Below the pieces are notes generated by a model. That model made no database searches. It was not told the origin of the DNA and saw nothing but the letters and a program-made list of their open reading frames with translations. Both the position numbers and the translations under genes were made by a program. A stretch of 64,000 nucleotides of DNA from Pseudomonadota bacterium (GTDB lineage Bacteria > Pseudomonadota > Gammaproteobacteria > Burkholderiales > Burkholderiaceae_C): NCBI GenBank assembly GCA_018241405.1, contig JAFEDY010000011.1:26122-90121 (forward strand). Reading direction: 5' to 3'. Positions 56,801-64,000 of the stretch are shown here, piece after piece (the first letter of the stretch is position 1; each line of letters begins with the position of its first letter).

Positions 56801-57058
56801 GTGCAGGCGGTGCGCGAGGCCTGCCTGCTGCGCTTTCGCCCCATCCTCATGACCACGATGGCAGCCATATTGGGCGCGCTGCCGCTGGCCATAGGATTTG
56901 GCCAGGGGGCGGCCCTGCGCCAGCCGCTGGGCGTGACCATCGTCGGCGGGTTGATCGCCAGCCAGCTGCTCACGCTCCTGACCACGCCGGTGGTCTATGT
57001 ATTGCTGGATCGGCTGCGCCGCAAACAGCCAGCCGGCCGCCGGCTTGCAGGCGTCTGA
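53849..57058 (+). CDS. mdtC: RND efflux pump inner membrane protein, MdtC-type
   Basis: A 1069-residue RND pump of the size usual for MdtC (1025) plus a longer C-terminal half. FIERPIATILLTLGLALAGIG, VVDDAIVVLENISRHLEMG (TM4 aspartates) and GIVKKNAILIIDFALDAERA are conserved. Unlike mdtB it has no repeat insertion after ENISRHLEMG, and its loop is of normal length, which gives an internal control. Its ATG overlaps the mdtB stop (ATGA), so the two pump subunits are coupled, as expected for an MdtBC heterotrimer. Confidence 0.95.
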   Translation: MNLSRVFIERPIATILLTLGLALAGIGAYFILPVARLPAVDFPVISINANMAGASPADMARTVATPLERTLGTIAGVNEMTSSSRTGSTRVVLQFDLNRKIDSAARDVQAAINAARIDMPANLRTNPTYRKANPAAQPFMILALTSSSRTPGQIYDEVNNILSQRLLQVPGVGDVTLGGSSQPAVRVELNPFALSELGISGDDVRAALQANNANRPKGVIEVGDADDGRALQVLTPAPGLRAAEYRQLIVGMRNHQEVRLSQVARVTDSVQDTRTRGMFNGQPAIIVSIIQQPDANLIATADAIDALLPQLRAQLPPDIELDMAIDRTGSVRSSVFEVELTLVIAVLLVVLVVGLFLRNLRAALIPGVATVVSLLGTFGVMYALGYSINNLTLMALTVATGFVVDDAIVVLENISRHLEMGQSRLRAALDGAREVGFTVLTISVSLIAVFIPLLFMGGQPGRLFREFAVTLSSAVMISLLISLTTTPMLCALLLRHGGDTADGPPQRRSLVARLRQWLVRCASGGERRLVAGYTHALDWALAWPWLVMLVLLVVVGLNGYLFSNISKGFFPEQDNGQLIGGLRADQSISSGAMADKLQQAVDIIRADPAIGTVVAFAGGTSGGFLSAALKPARERPPGEGTRTVINRLRPQLSQIAGLRVFLNPVQELRMGGRSSNSTYQFTLKADNQADLKAWTLKLSARLRQDARLTDIDDDQSDNGVESYVDVDRSKAARLGVSLASIDAALYNAFGQRQVATMYSDLNQYSVVMEWSPGLARSPEALKDVQVPATSAGAGTGGSSANPGLRNASSGQPISTVPSTMVPLAAFASFRERAVPTSVFHDGGELSSTLSFDLADGISIEQGRQAVLDAVDAIGMPNNVRGAFSGAAAQAQATQSQQGLLILAAIVVIYIVLGILYESLIHPITVLTTLPSAGFGAVLALLALKMEFSIMALIGVFLLIGIVKKNAILIIDFALDAERARNLTPVQAVREACLLRFRPILMTTMAAILGALPLAIGFGQGAALRQPLGVTIVGGLIASQLLTLLTTPVVYVLLDRLRRKQPAGRRLAGV

Positions 57059-57112
57059 TGGCGAATGCAACCCCTTATCTGGCCAGCCCGTCCGTCCAGG
57101 AGAATCTGCCCC

Positions 57113-58522
57113 ATGGCACTCCATAGCTACCGCCCCTTGACCCTGACAGGGGTTTTCCTGGCACTGACGTTGCTGCTGTGCAGTTGCAGCCAGGCGCCGC
57201 TGCAGCCGACGCCGGCAGTAGCCCTGAGTGCTGGCTGGAAGGGCAGCGCGCCTGCGGGTTGGGTCAGCACCGAGGACTACCAGCATTGGACCAGCGGCCA
57301 GTGGTGGCTGATGTGGGGCGACGAGGACTTGAACGCCTTGATGCCGCGCATCGAGATCGGCAATCAGAACCTGGCGCTGGCACTGGCCAATGTGGCGCAG
57401 GCCCAGGCGCTGCTGCGCCAGGCGCAGGCGCAACTCAGGCCTACGCTGGGCGCGCAGCTGGGTGCCCAGCGTGGCAGCGGCTCTGCAGGCTCGGCCAGCC
57501 TGGGGCTCACGGCGGCCTGGGCGCCCGATCTATGGGGCAAGCTGAACAGTGCTGTGCAGGTGCAGGGTGCCAACGTGCAGGCAAGCCAGGCAAACCTGGC
57601 TGCGGCGCGGCTGACCGCCGAGGGTAGCCTGGCGCAGGCATACCTCGCCCTGCGCGAGGCCGATGCCGAGGCCGTGTTGTTGCAGGACATCATCACTGGC
57701 TACGAACGTGCGGCAACGATTACCGAAAATAACTACAACGCAGGTATTGCCGCGCGTACCGACGTGCTGCAGGCGCAGAGCACGCTGGAATCGGCGCGCT
57801 CCAGCCTTGAAGCGCTCAAGAGCAGTCGCTCCACCTACGAGCACGCCATTGCGCTGCTCCTGGGGGTGCCGCCAGCGAAGTTTTCTCTGGCGCAAAAGCC
57901 TTGGGTCAGCACCGTGCCGCAGGTCCCGGCGCAGTTGCCGTCGCAGCTCCTGCTGCGTCGCCCGGACATTGCGTCGGCCGAGCGCGCCGTGGTTGCGGCC
58001 AGCGCCAACATCGGCGTGGCGCGCGCTGCCTGGTTCCCCAGCATGAACCTGAGTGCCGGCGTTGGTGGTGGGGCCGCGAACTGGGCCAATCTGGTGTCTG
58101 CGCCGGTCATGACCTGGTCGTTGGGGGCGACGCTGCTACAGGCCCTGTTCGATGGAGGTACGCGCGATGCCGCCATCGATCAAGCGCTTGCCGCACACGC
58201 GGCGGCCACGGCGAACTATAGACAAACCGCGCTGACCGCTTTTGGCCAGGTCGAGAATCAATTGACTGCGCTGGATAGTCTGGCGCGCCAGATCACGCAC
58301 ACCCGCGCCGCTGCGCAAGCTGCCACCGGCGCCGAGCAGCGCACCCTCAACAGCTACCGTGCGGGCATCTCGGCCTACACCGCCGTGGTTACGGCGCAGG
58401 CTACGGCGCTGACCGCGCGCCGCTCGCTGTTGCAGCTGGAGTTGGCGCGCCAGCAGGCGGCGATAGCCCTGGTTCAGGCCCTGGGCGGTGGCTGGCAGGC
58501 GCCATGGCGTGAGGCGTCCTGA
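57113..58522 (+). CDS. Outer membrane factor of the efflux operon (NodT family lipoprotein)
   Basis: A 469-residue TolC-type channel of the NodT family. The lipoprotein signal ends with C25 in LLCSC. WWLMWGDEDLNALMPR and the paired OEP repeats, each with long helices, are typical (SQANLAAARLTAEGSLAQAY; LRRPDIASAERAVVAASANI). It gives the MdtABC pump its exit through the outer membrane. It starts 55 bases after mdtC and is cotranscribed. Confidence 0.93.
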   Translation: MALHSYRPLTLTGVFLALTLLLCSCSQAPLQPTPAVALSAGWKGSAPAGWVSTEDYQHWTSGQWWLMWGDEDLNALMPRIEIGNQNLALALANVAQAQALLRQAQAQLRPTLGAQLGAQRGSGSAGSASLGLTAAWAPDLWGKLNSAVQVQGANVQASQANLAAARLTAEGSLAQAYLALREADAEAVLLQDIITGYERAATITENNYNAGIAARTDVLQAQSTLESARSSLEALKSSRSTYEHAIALLLGVPPAKFSLAQKPWVSTVPQVPAQLPSQLLLRRPDIASAERAVVAASANIGVARAAWFPSMNLSAGVGGGAANWANLVSAPVMTWSLGATLLQALFDGGTRDAAIDQALAAHAAATANYRQTALTAFGQVENQLTALDSLARQITHTRAAAQAATGAEQRTLNSYRAGISAYTAVVTAQATALTARRSLLQLELARQQAAIALVQALGGGWQAPWREAS

Positions 58523-58544
58523 GCATCAACCACCCAGAGGTGGC

Positions 58545-59825
58545 TTACACCGCGTCCAGCGCCTGGTGCAGGTCGGCCAGCAGGTCGTCGATATGCTCGA
58601 TGCCGATTGACAGGCGCACCATGCCTTCGGTCACGCCGGCCTTGGCCAGTTCGTCGGCGTTAAGCTGGCGGTGTGTGGTCGAAGCCGGGTGCGTGGCCAG
58701 CGACTTGGCGTCGCCGATGTTCACGAGGCGGGTGAACAGTTGGAGGGCATCCAGGAAGCGCGCGCCGGCGGCACGCGGGTCGCCCTGGGTCTTCAGGCTG
58801 AACGACAGGATGCCCGAGGCCCGGCCCTTCATCTGGCGCTGCACCAGCGCGTGGTCGGGGTGATCCTTGAGGCCCGCGTAGCGCACCCATTCCACTTTGG
58901 CGTGTCCCTGCAGCGCCTCGGCGATTTTTTGCGTGTTCTCGCAGATGCGATCCATGCGCAGCGCCAGGGTTTCAATGCCCTGCAGGATCAGGAAGGCGTT
59001 GTGCGGCGACAGGGCCGCGCCCGTGTTGCGCAGCGGCACCACGCGCACACGGCCAATGTAGGCGGCCGGGCCCAGGGCCTCGGTGTAGACCACGCCGTGG
59101 TAGCTCACGTCGGGCTCGTTCAGCCGCTTGAAGCGTTCCTTGTGCTCGGCCCAAGGGAACTTGCCGCTATCCACAACGGCGCCGCCAATGCTGTTGCCAT
59201 GGCCACCCAGGTACTTGGTGAGCGCGTGCACCACGATGTCGGCGCCATGTTCGATGGGGCGCAGCAGGTAGGGGCTGGGCACGGTGTTGTCCACGATCAG
59301 CGGCACGCCGTGGGCATGGGCCACGTCGGCCAGGGCGCGGATGTCGGTCACGTTGCCCAGCGGGTTGCCGATGGACTCGCAAAACACAGCCTTGGTGCGC
59401 GCGTCAATCAGCTTGGCAAAGCTGGCAGGATCGCGCGCATCGGCAAAGCGCACTTCCAGGCCCTGCTGCGGAAAGGTGTGGGCAAACAGGTTGTAGGTGC
59501 CGCCGTAGAGCGTGCTGGCGCTGACGATGTTGTCACCCGCCTCGGCAATCGCCTGGATGGCGTAGGTGATAGCCGCCATGCCCGAGGCCACGGCCAAGGC
59601 GGCGATACCGCCCTCGAGCGCCGCGACGCGCTTTTCCAGCACGTCGGTGGTCGGGTTCATGATGCGCGTGTAGATGTTGCCCGGCACCTTCAGGTCGAAC
59701 AGGTCGGCGCCATGCTGGGCGCTGTCGAAGGCGTAGGCCACCGTCTGGTAGATGGGCACGGCCACGGACTTGGTGGTCGGGTCGGGCGAGTAGCCGGCGT
59801 GGACGGCCAGGGTTTCGATGCGCAT
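58545..59825 (-). CDS. metY: O-acetylhomoserine sulfhydrylase (MetY-type)
   Basis: A 426-residue Cys/Met-metabolism PLP enzyme. The PLP lysine is K204 in [37 protein letters not shown] (shown in part) and SIGNPLGNV are conserved. It makes homocysteine from O-acetylhomoserine and sulfide. Length fits MetY (about 430) rather than MetB (about 390). AAAGGAAG lies ahead of ATG 59825. It is convergent with the efflux operon. No SAM riboswitch was recognised in the short leader. Confidence 0.94.
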   Translation of the reverse strand: MRIETLAVHAGYSPDPTTKSVAVPIYQTVAYAFDSAQHGADLFDLKVPGNIYTRIMNPTTDVLEKRVAALEGGIAALAVASGMAAITYAIQAIAEAGDNIVSASTLYGGTYNLFAHTFPQQGLEVRFADARDPASFAKLIDARTKAVFCESIGNPLGNVTDIRALADVAHAHGVPLIVDNTVPSPYLLRPIEHGADIVVHALTKYLGGHGNSIGGAVVDSGKFPWAEHKERFKRLNEPDVSYHGVVYTEALGPAAYIGRVRVVPLRNTGAALSPHNAFLILQGIETLALRMDRICENTQKIAEALQGHAKVEWVRYAGLKDHPDHALVQRQMKGRASGILSFSLKTQGDPRAAGARFLDALQLFTRLVNIGDAKSLATHPASTTHRQLNADELAKAGVTEGMVRLSIGIEHIDDLLADLHQALDAV

Positions 59826-59893
59826 CGTTGTCTTCCTTTGCTAGGGTTGTTGCAACCGCGCATTGTCGGTCAAGCAAGCGCTGCCCATGCCAT

Positions 59894-59981
59894 CGTCATT
59901 CCCGCGAAGGCGGAAATCCATCGCCGTGATGGGGTAGGGACTCTGGAGGCTGCTGGCCCCCCGCCTTCCCGGGGGTGACGG
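59894..59981. repeat. Palindromic element, GTCATTCCCGC type
   Basis: CGTCATTCCCGCGAAGGCGG at 59894-59913 is nearly complementary to CCGCCTTCCCGGGGGTGACG at 59961-59980. This pair flanks a 47 bp middle. The type is widespread in proteobacterial genomes as short non-coding palindromes. It sits between metY and rlhA. Confidence 0.65.
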
Positions 59982-59987
59982 GGCTGG

Positions 59988-61964
59988 CTACGCCGGCCGC
60001 GTGCGGTAGAACTGCAGGGGCTGTTCCTGCATGTCCTTCTGGTGCTGGTGGATGACCGACTTCTTCATCTTGCCCACCACATGCATCTCGCAGGGCTTGC
60101 AGTCGAACACCAGCTTCAACTTCTCCTTGCCGTTGATGAGCTGCAGTGGCTCGGCCTTGATCGTGCCCTTGACGCCGATCACGCCCTTGGCCTGTTTGGG
60201 GCACAGGCTCATGCTGTAGCGCACGCAATGCTTGGTGATCATCAGGCTGACCTCGCCTTCTTCTTCCTTGCTTTCGTAGGCTGCGTCAATCACCTTCACG
60301 CCGTGCTTGACGTAGAAGTCGTGCGCCTTGTGGTTGAAGACGTTGGCGAGGTAGGTCAGCGTGTCCTCGGGGAAGGGTGTGGGCGGCTGCACGGGCTCGG
60401 CACGTGGCAGGCGCACAAAGCCCTTGGCGCGCGCGGCCTCCAGCGCGGCCAGGGCCTCGCGGCGCAGCTGGTTGAGGGCCGATGCGGGCACGAACCAGGG
60501 CTGGGACAGCTGCAGGGAAATGTCGTGCAAGGTGAAAATCGTCGCGCCAAAGCGGCCCAGCTGCTCGCGCAACGTGGCCTCGGCCTTGGCGACGTCGCTT
60601 GCCGGCTGATGCTGCTGGGCAATCGCGGCAGTCGCCACAAAGCCGTCTTCATCGGTCAGCGTCAGCGCGAAACCGTCCGGTGTTTCCTTGAACTCGGCCC
60701 ATAGGCCTATGCGCCGCTCGCTGGACTTCTTGTCCAGGGTGCGCACCCAGTCCATGTCGCGGTTGCGGTTGATCTCCAGGCCCTTGCGCAGATCCTTGAA
60801 ACCGGCGATGTCATCCTTGGGGAACACGCGCCAGATGCCCTTCTTGGGCGCCACGCTTTCGGCGCGGTTGATGTGCACGCCCACCAGTTCCTTTTGCAGG
60901 TCGTAGTAGCACAGGCCGTCGCCGTTGTGCAGCACGCTGGCCTTGTCGCTCACCTCCAGCTCGAACCATTTGTCGCCGATTTGCGTGACCCAGCCGATGG
61001 CGCGGCCAGGGGTCTTGGGCGTGTCGAAGGCGCCGATGTCGTCCTGGCGGCCGTTGACAAAATAGTCGGTGAACTCGCGGTTGAAGTTCTGGTCGGGGTC
61101 GGGCGTAAAGCTGAAGCTGGTGCGACCGCTGGATGAGCGTGCGAACTCGCCCTGCTCGACGATCTCGTCGAGCAGCTTGCGGTAATGGGCCGTGATGTTC
61201 TTCACGTAGCCCAGATCCTTGTAGCGGCCCTCGATCTTGAAGCTGCGCACGCCCGCGGCGATCAGCGCGCGCAGGTTGTCGCTCTGGTTGTTGTCCTTCA
61301 TCGACAGCACATGCTTTTCGTGCGCGATGATGCGGCCGGCGCCGTCCAGCACCTCGTAGGGCAGGCGGCAGGCCTGGTTGCAGTCGCCGCGGTTGGCGCT
61401 GCGGCCCGTGTGGGCGTGGCTGATGAAGCACTGGCCCGAATAGGCCACGCACAGCGCGCCGTGCACGAAGAATTCGATGGTCGTGCGTGCCGGGTCGGTG
61501 GCGGCGCGGATGGCCTGGATTTGCTGCAGGTCCAGCTCGCGCGCGATCACGATCTGTGACAGGCCCGCGTCCTGCAGAAAGCGCGCCTTCTCGGGCGTGC
61601 GAATGTCGGTCTGGGTGCTGGCGTGCAGCTGGATGGGCGGCAGATCCAGCTCCAGCAGGCCCATGTCCTGGATGATGAGCGCGTCGGCCCCGGCCTCGTA
61701 CACCTGCCAGGCCATGCGGCGCGCGTCCTCCAGCTCGTCGTCGCGCAATATGGTGTTGAGCGTGATGAAGATGCGGCTGTTGAAGCGGTGCGCGTGGGCG
61801 ATCAGCCGCTCCAGCTCGCGGATATCGTTGCCCGCAGTGGCGCGCGCGCCAAAGGCCGGGCCACCAATGTAGACGGCGTCGGCGCCATGGTCGATGGCGG
61901 CGATGCCGATGTCGGCATCGCGCGCGGGAGAGAGCAGTTCGATCTGGTGGGGAGCAAGGGACAT
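59988..61964 (-). CDS. rlhA: 23S rRNA 5-hydroxycytidine C2501 synthase, U32 family
   Basis: A 658-residue U32 protein with an extra C-terminal domain, which separates RlhA (formerly YdcP, about 650) from TrhP. The hallmark EFFVHGALCVAYSGQCFIS is near 167-185; CNQACRLPYEV gives further cysteines. The C-terminal part ends with CVRYSMSLCP and FDCKPCEM, two cysteine pairs that could bind metal. It hydroxylates C2501 of 23S rRNA in E. coli. Confidence 0.92.
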   Translation of the reverse strand: MSLAPHQIELLSPARDADIGIAAIDHGADAVYIGGPAFGARATAGNDIRELERLIAHAHRFNSRIFITLNTILRDDELEDARRMAWQVYEAGADALIIQDMGLLELDLPPIQLHASTQTDIRTPEKARFLQDAGLSQIVIARELDLQQIQAIRAATDPARTTIEFFVHGALCVAYSGQCFISHAHTGRSANRGDCNQACRLPYEVLDGAGRIIAHEKHVLSMKDNNQSDNLRALIAAGVRSFKIEGRYKDLGYVKNITAHYRKLLDEIVEQGEFARSSSGRTSFSFTPDPDQNFNREFTDYFVNGRQDDIGAFDTPKTPGRAIGWVTQIGDKWFELEVSDKASVLHNGDGLCYYDLQKELVGVHINRAESVAPKKGIWRVFPKDDIAGFKDLRKGLEINRNRDMDWVRTLDKKSSERRIGLWAEFKETPDGFALTLTDEDGFVATAAIAQQHQPASDVAKAEATLREQLGRFGATIFTLHDISLQLSQPWFVPASALNQLRREALAALEAARAKGFVRLPRAEPVQPPTPFPEDTLTYLANVFNHKAHDFYVKHGVKVIDAAYESKEEEGEVSLMITKHCVRYSMSLCPKQAKGVIGVKGTIKAEPLQLINGKEKLKLVFDCKPCEMHVVGKMKKSVIHQHQKDMQEQPLQFYRTRPA

Positions 61965-62024
61965 AGGGGGCGGATTATCCCAGTGCGGCTACATTCCTGC
62001 CTTGCCCCCACGCCTGCCACGCCC

Positions 62025-62669
62025 ATGTACCTGCCGCCGCAATTCGAGTCCGAAGACCCTGCCCACGCCCTGGCGCTGATGCGCGCGCACCCATTCGCCA
62101 GCCTGATCAGCAACGACGAAGAGGGCTTTCCCTTTGTTACCCACCTGCCGCTGCATGTGGACGAGCGCGGCCATGGCGACCTGGTGCTGTTGGGCCACTG
62201 CGCACGCGCCAATCCGCACTGGCGCTATCTGCAGGCACGCCCCGAGGCGCTGGTCACCTTCCAGGGGCCGCACGCGTATATGTCGCCCTCGGTCTACCCC
62301 GATCTGGCGCGCGTTCCCACCTGGAACTACCTGGCCGTGCACTGCCGTGTGCGGGCCCGGCTGATCGACGGCGCGCAGGACAAGGATGCGCTGCTCAAGG
62401 CCCTGATAGCCGACCACGAACCCGCCTATGCCGCGCAGTGGCGCGCACAGGACGAGGACTTTGCCCGCAAGATGCTGGCCGGCATCGTGGCCTTCGAGCT
62501 GCGCGTGCAGGACCTGCAATGCAAACTCAAGCTGAATCAGCACCGCAAGGAGTCGCACGCCGCCATGTACGCCTGCTATAGCAGTGGCACGCCCGACGAA
62601 TGTGCTCTGGCCAGGTGGATGCAGCGCTTGGGCATTGCCGTCGACGCAAAAAGCGCAAAGGATGCCTGA
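62025..62669 (+). CDS. PaiB-type FMN-binding negative regulator
   Basis: A 214-residue protein of the PaiB (FMN-binding split barrel) family. MYLPPQFESEDPAHALALMR, GFPFVTHLPLHVDE, HGDLVLLGHCARANPHW, and PSVYPDLARVPTWNYLAVH are family blocks. Bacillus PaiB represses sporulation and protease genes; in proteobacteria the role is unknown. The conserved tail KLKLNQHRKESHAAM is intact. It is divergent from rlhA, with 60 bases between the starts. Confidence 0.9.
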   Translation: MYLPPQFESEDPAHALALMRAHPFASLISNDEEGFPFVTHLPLHVDERGHGDLVLLGHCARANPHWRYLQARPEALVTFQGPHAYMSPSVYPDLARVPTWNYLAVHCRVRARLIDGAQDKDALLKALIADHEPAYAAQWRAQDEDFARKMLAGIVAFELRVQDLQCKLKLNQHRKESHAAMYACYSSGTPDECALARWMQRLGIAVDAKSAKDA

Positions 62670-63020
62670 GCCATGCGCTTGGGATTCGCGTCGTTCGGAC
62701 TGTTGGCAGGCATGAAAGTATGGGCTGAACCCGCAGTGACCACTGGATGCAAAAAGCTCAAGTAGCAATATCTATTGAAGAGCGTCCGATCCCGTCATCG
62801 CCGCGATTGCGGGGATCCAGGTAGCACTCAAGTCGTTGAGTCGTTGATGTGTTACAGCTGTGGATTCCCACCCCGGATCGGAGTCCGGGGTAACGTTCCT
62901 TCGCAGGGATGACGGCGGGTTTTGCAGGGGTTTGAAAAAATGTTGAGAGAAGGGTGTTCTTAGAAGCGAACGTGGTGGACTAACTAAAAAATAAGGAATG
63001 ACGCTTGCTGCGCTTGCGAT
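62670..63020. other. 351-base gene-free gap with a palindromic element
   Basis: After the PaiB-type gene the base composition falls. The gap holds the palindromic element at 62792-62918 and otherwise AT-rich sequence. No coding frame is convincing. Confidence 0.6.
62792..62918. repeat. Palindromic element, GTCATC...GATGACGG type
   Basis: Starts CCCGTCATCGCCGCGA and ends TCGCAGGGATGACGG, which pair with each other. Inside are GGGGATCCA and TGGATTCCCACCCC arms and the 7 bp hairpin CCCCGGA-TCGGAG-TCCGGGG. It belongs to the same broad class as the element at 59894. Confidence 0.65.
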
Positions 63021-63656
63021 TTAATATCGTTTTCGTCGAATGAAGACCATCATTCCTGTGAATGCTGTTAAAAACAATATTAGCTCACCCGGCTCGGGGA
63101 TGAACCTTAGCAGCCGCCATTCGCCCGTGAACGTGGGGTAGCCGCCGGGTGTATGGGTCATATATGGTCCATCTGAATAGATGTATCCACTCCAGGTGTT
63201 TTGGTTGATTGAGCTCATGTGTAAATTATCGTTGTCTGTGTCGAGTCGAAAATTCCCTGTTAAAAATTCCGAGGCATATAAATTGGCTTCAACGTTGCAC
63301 AAATAGTATGCTTTGCAAAGACCTTGATCCAAATCCAAGGCTGTGTTCCAGGCGCTTAGATTGATTGAGTTGAACCCTTGGTTTTCATGCGCCATAATAT
63401 GCCATGGCCTACCGGTGCTCCAATCAATTGTTTTATAATGCAGCGTTGCTTTTCCATTGTCGATGGCTTGCTGTGTTAGATCCAGCTCCATGGATTCAAG
63501 TTTTCTTCGATAAAAAGCTTCGTCGTTGCAGTCGGGAAGAATGCAGTTGTATGAAGTGACATTGAAGGTGTAGTTGAAAACTGGAGATGCGAGCGCGGCG
63601 TGCGAGAGGAAAAAAAGGAGTGCCGACGCGATCATGGTGTTGACAATTTGCTTCAT
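63021..63656 (-). CDS. PEP-CTERM sorting domain protein
   Basis: A 211-residue secreted protein. Residues 1-23 are a signal peptide (IASALLFFLSHAALAS). The C-terminus has the complete PEP-CTERM signal: IPEPGELILFLTAF with PEP, a hydrophobic helix and then the basic RRKRY. Such proteins are cut and exported by exosortase (EpsH type), often into exopolysaccharide. The middle is unrecognised; two cysteine pairs (CILPDC and CKAYYLC) may form disulfides. The gene is strikingly AT-rich compared with the rest of the window, pointing to transfer. No exosortase gene is in the window. Confidence 0.88.
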   Translation of the reverse strand: MKQIVNTMIASALLFFLSHAALASPVFNYTFNVTSYNCILPDCNDEAFYRRKLESMELDLTQQAIDNGKATLHYKTIDWSTGRPWHIMAHENQGFNSINLSAWNTALDLDQGLCKAYYLCNVEANLYASEFLTGNFRLDTDNDNLHMSSINQNTWSGYIYSDGPYMTHTPGGYPTFTGEWRLLRFIPEPGELILFLTAFTGMMVFIRRKRY

Positions 63657-63911
63657 GAACCTTATCTCCTTGGATTTTGATGCTGTGCGTCAAGTGCCGC
63701 GTAGATTCATGCTATTGGCGTCGAACATCGGTGTAAAGTGGTTTATTATTCATATTTGAAAAATAATGTAAAATCCCTGGCCGCGATGCGATGGGCTATA
63801 GTGGCAGGAAAAGACGTTCTAAATGAGGCGATAACGATGGTTGTCACAGTTCTTAAAGTTGCGGAAAAGAAACAATGAAATATCAGCGCTTGGCAAACGC
63901 TTGAGGCTATT

Positions 63912-64000
63912 TGCAGCATTCCGGATGAATACATAGATGTCGCATCCCGGGTGATTGCATAGACCCAAAACGCTACCTGTCGCATCCCGGACGATTGCAT
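63912..64000. repeat. Three 25 bp direct repeats at the window edge
   Basis: Unit 1 63912-63936 (TGCAGCATTCCGGATGAATA...), unit 2 63938-63962 (TGTCGCATCCCGGGTGATTG...) and unit 3 63978-64000 (TGTCGCATCCCGGACGATTG...). Units 2 and 3 differ at two of 23 positions; unit 1 is more diverged. Several spaced TGT-starting repeats are typical of the ends of IS21-like or Tn7/Tn402-like elements. A transposase gene would have to lie beyond base 64000. Confidence 0.5.

Noticed and set aside
63746..64000. An 84-codon frame at the right edge of the window
   Set aside because: It runs through the three direct repeats, has a repeat-derived sequence and no start signal; it is more likely a by-product of the repeats than a gene.

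Overview
The window is GC-rich chromosomal DNA of a betaproteobacterium, most likely a member of the Comamonadaceae (Acidovorax/Alicycliphilus/Delftia-like). This rests on gene content and order (ribBA-ribH-nusB-aminotransferase-ybgC-tolQRA, a cyoABCD bo-type oxidase with SURF1, Bug-type solute receptors, a form II cox cluster) and on a ~60 bp intergenic repeat (core CTATCAAAA...TAGC with AAGCGC arms) that I associate with this family. No rRNA, tRNA or CRISPR array was seen.

Layout. 1-2628: start of a tryptophan-synthase-beta-like gene, a small unknown gene and a yedE-yedF-dsrE sulfur/selenium cluster. 2907-7909: a LysR regulator divergent from an acyl-CoA dehydrogenase, Bug receptor and CoA-transferase operon. 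7910-10326: a lower-GC island holding an orphan PD-(D/E)XK nuclease-like gene and a cupin gene, bounded by relics of IS30-like and IS3-like transposases. 10326-20047: glutathione reductase divergent from a molybdenum hydroxylase operon (small, large and FAD subunits, MoxR ATPase, VWA protein, CoxG, XdhC, MocA). 20052-24719: an orphan ParB-like gene, the tRNA-hydroxylation protein TrhP, a lipoprotein hydrolase and SURF1. 24716-28697: cyoDCBA (minus strand). 28999-33157: an MHS-type transporter, a low-complexity lipoprotein and an O-methyltransferase.

33313-39718 (minus strand): an ordered set of genes for riboflavin (ribBA, ribH), transcription antitermination (nusB), an aminotransferase, ybgC and tolQRA, preceded by a ferredoxin. 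39719-40069 is a gene-free gap with a tandem repeat carrying DnaA-box-like sequences. 40070-49007: NUDIX hydrolase, gshA, a FUSC-type membrane protein, a 5'-truncated methyltransferase pseudogene, a DnaJ-like protein and the ergothioneine genes egtD-egtB. 49178-58522: an mdtABC-type RND efflux operon with its outer-membrane factor. 58545-62669: an O-acetylhomoserine sulfhydrylase, rlhA and a PaiB-type regulator. 62670-64000: AT-rich DNA with palindromic repeats, a PEP-CTERM protein gene and three 25 bp repeats that look like the end of a mobile element.

The observation I find most worth following up is in mdtB. The gene is about 60 codons longer than its relatives because two palindromic repeat sequences lie inside it in frame. 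One (51371-51434) belongs to the same repeat family seen between genes elsewhere in the window. The other (51867-51989) sits in the predicted cytoplasmic loop after TM4 and is flanked by a duplicated segment. Second in interest are the nuclease island and the tandem DnaA-box-like repeat. Thiol metabolism is well represented (gorA, gshA, egtBD, MetY-type enzyme, yedEF/dsrE), though the genes are scattered rather than in one operon.
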